A stretch of 64,000 nt of DNA from Plotosus lineatus. Taxonomy: Eukaryota > Chordata > Actinopteri > Siluriformes > Plotosidae. The stretch covers positions 127,934,298-127,998,297 of the forward strand of contig CM045728.1 of the NCBI GenBank assembly GCA_024760905.1, in the 5' to 3' direction. The notes below the pieces were generated by a model. It was not told where the DNA came from. It made no database searches and saw only the letters and a list, made by a program, of their open reading frames with translations. Below are positions 1 to 57,013 of this stretch, piece after piece. The translations under genes were made by a program, and so were the position numbers. Every line of letters begins with the position of its first letter. The first letter of the stretch is position 1.

Positions 1-320
1 CAAAATGTGCTGATCATTGTTTCATGTTCAATGATCATTGTTTCATGTTTTGCTGTAATTGGAGAAGAATTTGCCCTTTACGTTTACATGCTGGAAGCAT
101 GAAGGCAGCCATGTTACAAAGAGGCAACACCTCTTGTTCCAACATCAATCAGCAGATGTCATACAGGGCCAACACATGTTCGTGTGTTTGGGTACTGAAA
201 TAGCCTATTGTGGAACCTCTGCCCCGGACAGGGGAAAAAAGGCAGACGTACAATTGTACATCCAGCTGTTGAATAGGCCTAAACAGGATTAAGCGATTCA
301 GAAAATGAATGAATGCGAAA
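1..320. other. Flank with a SINE 3'-tail remnant
   Basis: There is no gene here. Bases 285-316 resemble the tail (…GGATTAAGCGATTCAGAAAATGAATG) shared by the SINEs at 52-54 kb and 63.5 kb. Upstream, phrases such as 'CAGGGCCAACACA' also resemble fish SINE bodies, but they are too decayed to bound. Confidence 0.4.
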
Positions 321-326
321 TATCAC

Positions 327-816
327 TGATCCCCAACCTTTTTATCACTGCGGACCAGTAAACGCTTAATTTTACCACGGACCGGGGTGTGTGTGTGTAT
401 CACATTGTTTATATTGTAAATATAATAATAATAATAATAATAATAAACTCCCCATGAATGTTATTTTTCAACAGTTGAAATAAAGTTGGTTGGGAAGTAG
501 AGCTTCAACTTTTCTTAAAAAACACCACAGGTGATCATACACCAGCTGGGAAAATGGAAGCTCAGGCTCAGTCTCACCCAAATTCCCCACAAATGTTTGA
601 AACGTCCAACACAACTGTTCACACGCTGTCCAATTGTGGGTTACATTTTAACGCTCAAATGACCGAAGTAACTGCAAGAATCCTGGCACTTTTTTTTTTA
701 AATAAGATTTTTCAAAAATAGAGATCGTTCAGACTCCGATAATAAATAAAATGGAAAAATAATTATTTCTTCTGCGGTCTGGTACCGGTCCACAGCCCGG
801 TGGTTGGGGACCCCGT
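327..816. mobile_element. hAT-like MITE
   Basis: The ends are inverted: 'GATCCCCAACC' near 328 and 'GGTTGGGGACC' near 811. Next to each comes the inverted phrase 'GCGGACCAG' / 'CTGGTACCGGTCC'. This terminal sequence is familiar from hAT-type MITEs in vertebrates. It carries a (TAA)n tract at 421-447 and no coding sequence. It lies in the intron after exon 8. I could not settle an 8-bp target duplication. Confidence 0.55.
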
Positions 817-1436
817 TATAGATTCGATAGCAATAATTGTGAAAACACAAACAGATTCAGGATTAAACTCATTTGCAATACTGATTTATCCTATTAGGGT
901 CATCGGGAGGCGATCTTTGCCGACTGTGGACGAAGGGGTGGTACACCCTGCACAGCTCGTAAGCCCACCACAGGGCCAATTTATACTCTGTCACACCTGG
1001 GATCAATTTGGAATAGACAAAAGGGGAGAGAGACTACCCCCATCCACTGTTGGTCTCTTGAACTTCTGCCCACAGATAGCTGTGATGTCATCAGGAATAA
1101 CATTTATAGTACTGTGATGAAAGTGTACTCAGTACATAATATCGCACCACCTGGGAGCCAGTACTCCTTTTCAGGATCAAGTGGGATTTTTTTTTTTTAG
1201 GTATTTCACTCTTTCTGGCTTTTGATATTCGATCACTTCAGCTCACAGGAGAGTGACTGGGTCCACAGCAAGCAGAGAAATGGATCAGATGGTGAGTGGG
1301 TTGCAATCCTTGCAGTTTCATCTTGTTCGGTAGTTGTTGTTTTTTTTCCCATTTCCTCCACACATTCAGAACTGACAGAGTATGGACGACTCTCAGTGAA
1401 AACAAAGGGGACGGGGGGGGGGGGGCGACGACTCAC

Positions 1437-47058
<45,622 letters not shown>

Positions 47059-47580
47059 CTTGAGCTCATCTCCGGATAAAAGCACAAGACAGGACCCGAT
47101 ATAATCACGTCTAGTCGAGTCCGAGGATGATACACAAGCGAAAGAGCAACAAATAAATATATATATACGTTATTTAAAACAATCCTTTCGCTTCGGAGCT
47201 AACGATAGCTAACTTGGCTAGCCACCTAGCAGGCTAATAACAACGCCTTCCTTTACTTGTTTTTTTTCTTCGGATGTGTGTTTTTGCTGTCAGAGGACCA
47301 AAAAATATTGCTCATACAGCATCCACAGTGTGTCACTTAATCAATAATACCTGTCTTTCACCTTCCCGTTGATTACACGATCGAAAAATATAAACCTAAA
47401 TACAAGGAGCTGTGCGTCTCTCTACCGCTGTAAGTCGTGGCGCTAAACGGAAGACGATTCTTTCTGGGGTTTAAAGATGACCGTTCGCGTCGTGAACGCG
47501 CATTCCCAGTATCCTGTGCGCGCCTACAGGCGAGAAAAGGTTCCGCCCGTATGAAGAATCGCTCGTTAGTGTACACAGAG
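47059..47580 (-). promoter_or_regulatory. ube2q2: Probable ube2q2 5' UTR and promoter region
   Basis: The 500 nt upstream of the start codon contain more CpG dinucleotides than the surrounding introns, especially 47440-47570, and show no transposon signature. That fits a housekeeping-type TATA-less promoter. No transcription start can be placed from sequence alone, and a non-coding first exon further upstream cannot be excluded. Confidence 0.4.
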
Positions 47581-47839
47581 TGAACTAGGTAGTACGCAAA
47601 ACCATTATTTCACATATAGTGCACTACAGAGAATGGACGACATCATAAGAGACACAGCTCAGTACTGTGGCGTTGAGCGAGTAATTCTGGTTTGTCTTAC
47701 TCTTTATTGCGACAGTTTTCTCTGCTTTATGACACGAAAACGTCACAAATTAATAAATTTGTGGAATACATTAACTAACCTCTCCTTGAATCGGGAGGGG
47801 TTTGCGTGTCATAATGATCTTCGGAGTTAAGTTGTCAGG

Positions 47840-50640
47840 GGTGGATGGGGGTGCATTGTGCCCCTGGCAGAGTCACCCAAGGAAAACAGATCCGAGGTGC
47901 TAGAATAAGTGTGGTTCAAAAGACCTCTATGTGGCTAAAAATGAAATGACATGGTTTCCCTTGCCCGAATGCGGGTCACCTGGGGCACGAAGGCAAGCAC
48001 CTGGTGGTCAAGTTTCTGTTCATGGAGCCCAGCTGGGCTCAGCCCAAAATGGAGAAATGGGTCTGCCCTCCCATGGACCCACCATCTGTGTGAGGGGCTA
48101 TAGGGGTTGAGTGCGCTGTGAGTTGGTTGTCAGCCGAAGACATGGGTTCTGTCACACTGATCTCTGATGATTAAGTCTGACTCTTGGGACATGGAATGTC
48201 ACCTCTCTGGCGGGGAAGGAGCCTGAACTGGTGAGGTCAAGAGATGCCGACCAGATATAATTGGATTCACCTCGATGCATGGCCTGAGCTCTGGAATCGT
48301 CCATCTCGAGAAGGGCTAGAACTTAATCCATTCTAGAGTTGCTCACGGGGAGAGGTGGCGAGCCAGGTGAGCCCTCCATGTTGGTGCCCACATGTTGGGG
48401 TTCTCCCCAGTTGACGAAAGGGTAGCTTCACTCCGCCTTAAGGTGGTGGGATGGGTCCTGGCTGTTTTTTTTGTGCTTATCCAGCAAATGACAGTTCAAA
48501 ATACCACCTTTTTTGGAGTCTTTAGGTGGTATGTTGGAGAACGCTTGCCCTGGGGATTCCCTCGTTGTCCTGGGAGACTTCCATGCCCATGTGGGAAATG
48601 ACAGTGTTACCTGAAAGGGTGCAGTTGGTAGGTACCGTCTCTCCAGTCTGAACCCGAATAGTATTTCGTTGTTGGACTTCTGTGCTCGTCATGGTTTGTC
48701 CATCACGAACACTCTGTTCAAAACACAAGGGTGTCCTTAAGTGTACTTGGCACCAGGACACCCTGGGTTACAGTTCGATGATTGACTTTGTAGTCATGTC
48801 ATGGGACTTGAGGCCGCATGTTCTGGACACTCGGGTGAAGAGAGAAGCTGAGCCGTCAATCGATCACCACCTGGTGGTGAGTTATCTTTGGTGTCATGGG
48901 AGGCTGCCCTCCAGACTTAACTGGCCCAAGTGTGTTGCTCCTGAGAACGTTTGGCAGAGTCTCCTGTCAGAGGGACCTTTAACTCCCACCTTCGGCAGAG
49001 CTACAACTACATGCCGAAGGAAGTGGGGAACATGGAATCCGGATGGACCATGTTTTGTGCCTGCATTATTGAAGCGGTAGCCCATAGCTGTTGCTAGAAG
49101 GTCATCAGTGCCTGTTGTGGCAGTTATCTCCACACATAGTGGTGGACACCTGCGGTGAGGGGGGCCATCTAGACAATAGGACGCCAATCAGGTCTTATTG
49201 GCCTGTGAGACTCCAGAGGCAGCAGACCGGTACCAGCAGGACAAACATGTTGCACTCCGAGCTGTCACCGATACAAAATCTCGGGCACAGAAAGAGTTCA
49301 GTGAGGACCTGGAAAGCGATAATCGGTTGCCCTCGAAAAAGGTTCTGGATCACCATCTGACACCTAAGTAGGGAGAACCAGTTTTCCACAAAATACTCTT
49401 TACAGTCAAAGTGGGGAGCTGCTCACTTCAATTGGGGATGTTGTCGGGAGGTGGAAGCAACACTTCGCGGACCTCGTCGATTCCATTAGCACGCCCTCCG
49501 TGGAGGAGGAAGACCCCGGGGTGTTGAATGGGGGTCCACCCATCACTGGAGCTGAGGTCGCCGAGGTAGTCAAAACGTTTCTCGGTGGTTGGCCCTAAAT
49601 ATCGCAGTATGTTGTAGGATTGTATTGGTTGACACAGCTCTACAACATCATGTGTGGTCATCGGAGGTTGTATCTCTGGAAAACTGGATGGTTGTTTCCC
49701 TTTTTAAAAAGGGAGACCAGAGGGTGTGTGCCAATTATTGTGGAATCATATTCCTCAGCCTACCCAGGAAAGTCTATACAGGAGTACTGGAGAGGAGGAC
49801 CCGGCCGATGATTGAACCTTGGATTCAGGAGAAGCAATAAGGTTTTCGTCCTGGCCGCAGCACTCAAGACGAATTCTATGCACTCTACAGGATCTTGGAG
49901 GTGGCATGGGAGTTTGCCCAATTTGTCCATATCTGTCCAGTAGGCTTTCAAGAGTGTCCCTCAGGATATCTTGCTTTTGACCATTTGGTCTCACCAGAGC
50001 CAGAGATTGGTCCACATAGGAGGCAACAGGTCGAATTCGTTTCTGGTGAGGGTTGCACTCGAGTGCCGAGGGGTCTTGTTCACGAGTGAGGGAAGGATTG
50101 AACAGGTGATCGACAGGCAGATCGCTGCAGCCTTCGCTGTCAAGTGCAGCCTGTATTGGTCTTTCATGGTGAAGAGAGCTGAACCGCAAGGCAAAGCTTT
50201 CAATTTACCAGTCGGTCTACGTTCCAACCCTCACCTAGGGTCACGAGCTTTGGGTAGTGACTGAGTGAGCAAGATCGCAGATACAAGTGGCTAAAATGGC
50301 TTTCCTTTGTAGGGTGGTGGGGCTCTCCATTAGAGATAGGGTGAAAAACTCAGCCATTCAGGAGTAGCTCAGAGTAGAACCACTGCTCCTCCGCCTTGAG
50401 AGGAGCCAGTTGAGGTGGCTCAAGCATCTGGTTAGAATACCTCCCTGGTGTGAGGAGTGAAGAGACCCCCGGGTCGACCAAGAACACACTGGGAATGCCT
50501 CAGTGTCCCCCTGGAAGAGCTGGAGGAAGTGACTGTTGAGAGGGATGTCTGGACCTCACTGATTTGGCTACTGCCCCACTGACCCTGGCTTAAGGAGAAG
50601 AAGATGATGATGAAGATGAATTAATGAATGAAAAAATAGT
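47840..50640 (+). mobile_element. Rex3 LINE, nearly full length but decayed
   Basis: This is the only Rex3 here with an endonuclease. In order it shows: an N-terminal leader; 'TLGTWNVTSL'-like text near 48187; FSPVDERVASLRLKV (~48404); LGDFHAHVGNDSVT (~48565); TWHQDTLGYSSMIDFVVMSW then DLRPHVLDTRVKR and DHHLVVS (48740-48880); a linker; RT-like text in fragments (49600-50100); VFRGV- and RTHWECLSV-like C-terminal text; and a (GAT)n-like end at 50600. Stops and shifts are frequent, so it is old. It lies upstream of ube2q2. Confidence 0.75.
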
Positions 50641-50789
50641 CCTGCTCCTTGGGGCCCCCCAATTCCAAGGGGCACTGTATAGCCTTTTTTGTTTGTTTTG
50701 GGATGTTTTTTTTTTGTTTTGTTTTTTTGCATTGACATGTTTCTTCTGGTATTCTGGTCACATGTAAGGTCCATCTACAGCATTGGTGT

Positions 50790-51030
50790 CTAACACATTT
50801 GCAGTTGGTGTGTTCTACCTGTATTTGCATGGGTTTCCTCTAGGGTGCTCAGGTTTCTTCCCACAGTTGAAAAGCTGTTCTAAATTGCCCTTAGGTGTGA
50901 CTGAATACTTATGTGTGTCGGCCCTGTAATGATCCGGTAAGCTGTTTAGGGTGTACCTCGACCTCACCCGTTATCAGCTGAGATATGCTCCAGTCCCCAC
51001 CCGCAACCCCAGTTAGTTTTAGCAGCATGA
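50790..51030 (+). repeat. Decayed SINE body (tail-ii type)
   Basis: Phrases such as 'GTTTCCTCTAGGGTGCTCAGG', 'TTCCCACAGTTGAAAA', 'CTAAATTGCCC' and 'GGCCCTGTAATGATCCGG' match the SINE at 63530-63885 at low identity. The head is lost. Confidence 0.5.
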
Positions 51031-51424
51031 ACCCTACCTTGGCCCAGTTAACACTTAATCTTACTGTGGGTTATATCAAATACATTTCAGAGTTTGAAAT
51101 GCATTTGAAATTTAAATTAATATATTTTAATGGCAAATGTTTGAGAATTCCTGCTGCATGGAATACTTCATTCATCGTTCGTAATTATTTTATACTGGAT
51201 ATGTTCTCCTGGAATAACTGGCGTTATAGAGGCAGGAATACATCCTAGATAGGCTTCGACAGTCCGTTACATGGATAATTCATCCCTCAGTGGTAGGATC
51301 ATTGTCTAATAAATTTACAACCATAATTGGCAGTAACAAGCTTAAACACATGATCCTAATACTGTACTGGGGAATAATACTGAACTAGAAGGCCTAAAGA
51401 TTTTTGTTTTGGTTTTTTTTTTTG

Positions 51425-51740
51425 GGGTGGGGGCAGTGGCGTAGTGGTTAGGGTGCTGAGCTCATGATCAGGAGGTTGTGTGTTCAAATCACAGTCAGAC
51501 CCCCACGATGCTAAGATTCCTGGGCAAGATCTTAACCACATGTGTGCCTCTGTTCACCCAGCAGTATAAATGGGTACCAGTAAAAATATACTTGGAAGGT
51601 AACCTGCAATGGACTAGCGTCCCATCCAGGAGGAGTTGTACTCCTAGTCACTTCACACTAGAGAAACCGGAGATAAGCACCATCCTCATGAGCCACTATG
51701 GCTCGGGTGTAAAAAGCCCAAAGGACAGAAAGAAATAAGA
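51425..51740 (+). repeat. CATGATC-type tRNA-derived SINE, full length
   Basis: The reference copy for this family. Head 'GGCAGTGGCGTAGTGGTTAG' (box A), GAGCTCATGATC at the anticodon-loop position, and 'TGTGTTCAAATCACAG' (box B). The body holds 'CCAGCAGTATAAATGGGTACC' and ends 'CTCGGGTGTAAAAAGCCC'. Other copies are at 3880, 15228, 20265, 33833 and 56719. Confidence 0.85.
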
Positions 51741-52020
51741 CCTGAAGAGCAGGCCAGAGGGAGATGAGTAAAGGCTAAAATGAGGACAGACAGGCTAGAG
51801 GAGACTCACTGAAACATGTCAAAGTCAAAATAAAGGGTCCCAGCAGTTCCTGAGAATTTAACCCTTTTATTGACTAGTGAGACTTTAATAATACAGGTCT
51901 GTCAGCCCTCATTTTGCCTTGACAGCAGTAACACTCATAGTTAGAATGTGGAAATAGGATGTTAGGTCGTCTCGGAATCAATACCTATCTGTTTTAACTC
52001 TCCTCAATAATAATAATAGG

Positions 52021-52290
52021 GATAGTGGTGGCCTGGTAGTGAGATGCTGGATTACTCATTCCAAGCTTGGGGGTTCAAGCCCCACTATCGGTGTGTTGTC
52101 CCCCCCCAGCTAATTGCATTCTCAAAGGCTGGCCATGTCTCTCACGGTCGATGATGAGAAGCATGAAAGAGAACCATAGCTGACTTTCATCAGCGATGGC
52201 CTGGTGAGCTGTCCAGGGTATACTCTGACCTTGCGCAGAGTCGGCTGAGATGGGCGCCAGCCTCTCCGTTACCCTAATTAGGATTAAGCA
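52021..52290 (+). repeat. GCTGATCC-family SINE with tail ii
   Basis: The head 'GTGGTGGCCTGGTAGTGAG' and 'GGGGGTTCAAGCCCC' is tRNA-like. The body 'CAAAGGCTGGCCATGTCTCTC' matches 38590, 53290 and 62500. The tail 'GGTGAGCTGTCCAGGG…' to 'ATTAGGATTAAGCAGTTCAG' is the non-RTE tail. Confidence 0.75.
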
Positions 52291-52351
52291 GTTCAGAACA
52301 TCAAAAATAATAATATTAATAACAGCGGCGGCACTACAACATCTTCCTCCT

Positions 52352-52600
52352 TACGGCAATAAGGACCTAGGTTTAAGTCCTGGGCTCAGGCATTTCTGTG
52401 TCGAGGTTGCATGTTCTCCCCATGTTTGTGTCCGTTTCCTCTAGGTATTTCAGTCTGCTCCCACAATCCAAAAACATGTTCATTAGGCTAATTAGCTGTT
52501 TCAGATTGCACCTAGGTGTGTGTGTGTGTGTTGGCCCTGACATAATCGAGCAAGTTGATAGGTTCCAGCCTCCCCACGACTGGTTTGGCAAATGAGTAAC
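52352..52600 (+). repeat. SINE of the 'GTAGTGGTTAGCA' family, decayed
   Basis: Matches 63575-63780 ('CAGGCATTTCTGTGT', 'TGCATGTTCTCC', 'CCAAAAACATGT', 'TAGCTGTTTCAGAT', 'CACCTAGGTGT'). The head is degraded. Confidence 0.65.
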
Positions 52601-52953
52601 TGTGGGGGTAGCAGTAGATATTATTCAGAACAACAATAATAACAATTTTACTTCCAGTTGAAATTTGATTAACTATTATTAATTACGGATGAAATAATGA
52701 GATCGAATTATTTAAAGACCCAATCAGAGATCAGGAGTCTTTGAACAGTTCGACAGTTTTTTTTTTGTCAGGTATTTGACCAAAGACGCAACAAGAGCCA
52801 CAAGATGGCGCAAAAGACCAAGACGATACCATTTGGTCGCCCATCCACTTTTTCTGTTAATTTTTTTTCATGGTATGAATTTTTTTTTCATATTTCATAT
52901 GATTTCTTTAACATGAGTATCCAATATTGAAGACACAGAAGAAAAATAAACAA

Positions 52954-52954
<1 letters not shown>

Positions 52955-53000
<46 letters not shown>
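52955..53000. repeat. (TAA)n microsatellite
   Basis: About 14 perfect TAA/ATA units. A similar run is at 53157-53177. Confidence 0.95.
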
Positions 53001-53119
53001 CCAGCTCTCTGATGGCCTGGTGAGTTGGACAGGGTGGGGTGTACTTTGCCCTCACAGGGTCGGCTAACATGGACTTCAGCCTCCCTGTGACCCTAAATAA
53101 AGTAATCAGTTCAGAGAAT

Positions 53120-53177
53120 GAATGAATGAATGAATGATTTAATGAATGAATGAATGAATAATAATAATAATAATAAT
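53120..53177. repeat. (GAAT)n then (TAA)n tail
   Basis: GAAT units follow 'GTTCAGAGAATGAATG', the tail-ii terminus of a truncated SINE copy (52990-53120). Confidence 0.85.
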
Positions 53178-53515
53178 ACTAGGGCAGTAGTGGCCCAATG
53201 GTAAGTGCTGGATTATTGATTCTAAGTCAAGCCCCACTCTCAATGGGTTGTCACTGTCCCCCCAGTGCAGATAACTGGGTTATCAAAGGCTGGCCATGTC
53301 TCTCACTGTCTATCGTGAGAGGCTGTAAAAGAACCATTGCTGACTTTCGTCGAGAGATGGTTGCATAGCAGTCAGTGTGTTTCTGCGCTGCGGCGGCCTG
53401 GTGAGCTCTGTAGGGTGTAGTCTGCCCTCGTTCGGAGTGGGCTGAGATGGGCGCTAGCCTCCCCTGTGACCTTAATTAGGATTAAGCGGTTCAGAAAATG
53501 AATAAATGGATGGAT
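53178..53515 (+). repeat. GCTGATCC-family SINE with tail ii
   Basis: The body 'TTGTCACTGTCCCCCCAGTG' and 'ATAACTGGGTTATCAAAGGC' is the same as in 38474-38816. The 3' tail is different: 'GGCCTGGTGAGCTCTGTAGGG' to 'GATTAAGCGGTTCAGAAAATG'. Confidence 0.8.
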
Positions 53516-53583
53516 GAAATATGCAGAATACCCATATGCTTTTCTGCAGGCAAACATAATCACATCGAAAAAAGAAGAGTCCC

Positions 53584-55368
53584 ATCTCGTCTCATCTCAT
53601 CTTCCGCAAAGTCCAGGTTCGGGTCGCGGGGGCAGAAACCTAAACAAAGACATCCCTCTCCCCAGCCACTTCCTCCAAATCTCCCAGGGGACACCGAGGC
53701 GGTCCCAGACAAGCCGAGAGACATAGTCCCTCCAGAGTGTTCTAGGTTGACCCCGGGGTCTCTTCCCGGTTGGACATGCCTAAAACACCACACCAGGAAG
53801 GCGTCCGGGAGGCATTCTGACCAGATGCCTGAGCCACCTCAACTGGCCCCTCTCAATGCGGAGGAGAAGTGGATCTACTCCGAGCTCTCCATGGATAGTA
53901 GAGCTTCTCACCATATCTCATCGCCACCCGGCGAAGGAAGCTCATTTCAGCCGCTCGTATCCGCGATCTTGTTCTTTCGATCACTACCAAAGCTCGTGAC
54001 CATAGCTGAGGGTTGGAACGTAGATCGACTGGTAAATTGCCTAGCGGCTCAGCTCCTTTTTCACATGACGGACCGGTACAGGCTCCGTTTAACAGCAGAG
54101 GCTGCTGTGATCAGTCTGTAGATCTCCTGCTCCATCCTTCCCTCGCTCGTGAACAGGACACAAAGATACTTGAACTCCTCCACTTGGGGAACCTCATTCC
54201 CGACCCGGAGGATGCATTCCACCCTTGTCCGACTGAGAAACATAGACTTGGACTTGGAGGTACTGATCTTCATCCCGGCTGCTTCACACTTGGCTGTGAA
54301 TTGCTCCAATGAGAGCTGGTGGTCCTGACTTCATGAAGCCAAAAGGACAACATCATCCGCAAAAAGCAGAGATGAGATCCGATGGCCACCAAACCAGAAC
54401 CCCCTCATCGCCTCGACTGTGCCTAGAAATTCTGTCAATAAAAATTATGAACAGAATCGATGACAAAGGACAGCCTCAGCGGACTCCAACTCCCACCGGA
54501 AACAAATTCGACCTGTTGTTACCAATACAGACCAAACTCTGCCTCCGGTGATTCAGTGACCGAATGGCCCATATCAACGGGTCCGGAATGCCGTACTCCC
54601 GGAGCACGCCCCACAAGATTGTTCAAAGGACACGGTCGAAAGCATTCTCCAAAGCCACAAAACACATGTGGACAGATTGGGCAAACTCCCATGCCTGTTC
54701 CAAAATCCGGTGGAGCATATAGAGTTGGTCAAGAGTGCTACGGCCAGGACGAAAACCACATTGTTCCTCCTGAATCCGAGGTTCGACTATCCGTCGGATC
54801 CTCCTCTCCAGTACCCCTGCGTAGACTTTCCCAGGTAGGCTGAGGAGTGTGATTCCCCGATAATTGGGACACACCCTCCGGTCCCCCTTCTTAATAATCA
54901 GGACCACCACCGTGGTTTGCCAATCCAGAGGTAGAGCCCCCGATGACCACGCGATGTTGCAGAGACGTGTCAACCAAGACAGTCCTACAGCATCCAAAGC
55001 CCTAAGATATTCTAGGCGGATCTCGTCCAACCCCGGAGCTGACCGCCGAGGACCTTTTTGACAACCTCAGCAACCTCCACTCCAGTGATAGGCAGAACCC
55101 CACCCAAACCCCCAGGGTGTTCCTCTTCCACCGAGGGCGTGTTGGTGGTCCTCAAAGTATTCCCTCCACCTCTCGACGACATCCCCAGTCGAGGTAAGCA
55201 GCTCCCCACCACCACTGTAAATAGTGTTTGTGGAGAACTCGTTTCCTCTCCAGTGGTGTTGGATGATGGTCCAGAACTTTTTTGAGGACAACCGATAATC
55301 ATTCTCCAGGCCCTCACCAAAGTCCTCCCAGGCCTGAGATTTTACATCTGCAATAGCCTTGGTGTAGC

Positions 55369-55372
<4 letters not shown>
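53584..55372 (-). mobile_element. Rex3 LINE, 5'-truncated copy
   Basis: Minus-strand blocks in order: EDFGEGLENDYRLSSKKFWT and RGNEFSTNTIYSGGGELLTS with TGDVVERWREYFEDH (55372-55067); LPLDWQTTVVVLIIKKGDRR then RPGRSTLDQLYMLHRILEQA with FDRVL (55030-54623); motif B and FADD region (~54560-54330); EEFKYLCVLFTSEGRMEQEI (~54170); and the C-terminal domain to a (GAT)n-like tail at 53584. Frames shift several times. The 5' end abuts a TA microsatellite. Confidence 0.88.

Positions 55373-55439
<67 letters not shown>
55373..55439. repeat. (TA)n microsatellite
   Basis: About 33 TA units lie exactly between the truncated 5' end of Rex3 and the start of RTE LINE copy E. Confidence 0.95.
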
Positions 55440-55508
55440 TAATGCAGCTGTGAGGGGGGGGGGCAGAAACCAGTGTCTCACCCTCACTCCGGTCCCAAGC
55501 CCAGATAA

Positions 55509-56978
55509 ATGCAGAGGGTTGTGTCAGGAAGGGCAGCCGATGGAAAACCAATGGCAAACTTTATCATGCAAATCACAGATATTACCTCCATACCGGATTG
55601 TTTGAGGCCCGGGTTAACAACGACCGCCATCAGTGCTGTTAACCAACAGGGTGCTGGTGGAAATTGGACTACTGTTGGTCGAAGAAGGAGAGGTGGGAGG
55701 CGTGTCCATAGGCAGAGAGAGAAGAGGAACGGCATGAGTCTAGGACTGAGAGTAGGGACTTTGAATGTTCTAACTATGAAAGAAAAAGGAGCTGACATGA
55801 TGCAGAGGAGGAAGGTGGACATACTCTGTGTTCAGGAGACCAGGTGGAAAGGTAGCAAGGCTAGAAGTTTAGGAGCAGGGTTTAAGCTGTTTTATCATGG
55901 TGTGGATGGGAAGAGAAATGGAGTCGGAGTCATCTTGAAGGAGGGGTTTGTCATGTTTGTTCTAGAAGTGAAAAGAGTGTCAGACAAAGTGATGAGTCTC
56001 AAGTTAGAAATTGAAGGCGTGATGGTCAATGTTGTTAGTGCTTATGCCCCACAGGCAGGATGTGAGCTAGAAGAGAAGGAGAGATTCTGGAGTGAATTAG
56101 ATGAAGTGATGCAGAGTACCCCCAGAGGTGAAAGAATGGTCATTGGGGCAGACTTCAATGGACATGTTGATGCAGGCAACAGAGGGGACGAGGTAGTGAT
56201 GGGCAGATTTGGTATCCAGGACAGGAACACAGAAGGACAGATGTTGATAAATTTTGCAAAAAGGATGGAAATGGCTGTGGTGAATACTTTCTTCCAGAAG
56301 AGACAGGAGCATAGGGTGACTTACAAAAGTGGAGGAAGGAGCACACAGGTAGACTACATCTTGTGTAGACGATGCAGTTTGAAGGAAGTCAGTGACTGCA
56401 AAGTAGTAGTGGGTGAGAGTGTTGCCAAACAGCATAGGATGGTGTGCAGGATGACGCTGATGGTGAAGAAGGCAAAGGCAGAGCAGAAGACAAAGTGGTG
56501 GAAGCTGAAAGAGGACGAGTGTTGTTGTGTCTTCAAGGAGGAGTTGAAACAGGCTTTGGGTGGTCAGGAAGTGCTTCCAGATGACTGGACAACCACAGCC
56601 AATGTGATCAGGGAGACCGGTAGGAGAGTACTTGGTGTGTCCTCTGGAAGAACAGTAGATAAGGAGACTTGGTGGTGGAATGAAGAAGTGCAGGAGTGTG
56701 TACAAAGGATGGTAGGTCTGTTGGGTTTTTACACCCGAGCCTCATGGCTCATCAGGCCGGTGCTTATCCCCGGTTTTCGTAGCGTGAAGCGACCAGAAGT
56801 TCAACTCCTCCTGGATGGGACACTAGTCCATCGCAGGTTACCTTCCCAGTATATTTTTACTGGTACCCATTTATACTGCTGGGTGAACAGAGGCACACTT
56901 GTGGTTGAGACCTTGCCCAGGGGTCTTAGCACAGTGGGGGTCTCAGTGGGATTTGAACTCACAACCTCCCAATCATGA
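55509..56978 (+). pseudogene. RTE endonuclease ORF reading through into an antisense SINE (489 codons)
   Basis: This is the longest open frame in the window. Residues ~70-300 form an APE-type endonuclease with VQETRWKG (catalytic E), YHGVDGKRNGVGVIL, VNVVSAYAPQAG, MVIGADFNGHVDAG (D and N) and TQVDYILCRR. A lysine-rich linker follows. From about residue 402 (56710) the frame enters the antisense SINE (WLIRPVLIPGFRS…HLYCWVNRG) and stops. The endonuclease would nick DNA to prime reverse transcription, but there is no intact RT in this copy. Confidence 0.8.
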
Positions 56979-57013
56979 GCCCAGCACTCTAACCACTACA
57001 CCACCGCCCCCAG
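56719..57013 (-). repeat. CATGATC-type SINE inside RTE LINE copy E
   Basis: Antisense copy with head (CTCATGATTGGG at the loop, plus-strand 57000-56970) and tail 'TTACACCCGAGCCTCATGG' (plus). It is flanked by direct copies of ~90 bp of LINE sequence (56619-56708 and 57016-57105), far longer than usual target duplications. Confidence 0.85.

Noticed and set aside
1233..1436. Extension of the exon 8 frame to the left
   Set aside because: Past the GTGAGT donor at 1436 the translation ([10 protein letters not shown]…) loses all similarity to UBE2Q2, and the G-run there reads as prolines.
48000..50600. A separate host gene upstream of ube2q2
   Set aside because: The open frames here (e.g. DLRPHVLDTRVKR, DHHLVVS) are Rex3 endonuclease remnants.
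51430..51505. Possible tRNA-Met-like gene (CAT at the loop)
   Set aside because: The same sequence recurs in several degenerate copies with a common 3' body, so it is a SINE head.
53498..54121. 207-codon plus-strand open frame
   Set aside because: It is antisense to Rex3. The codons mirror the conserved minus-strand Rex3 C-terminal domain.
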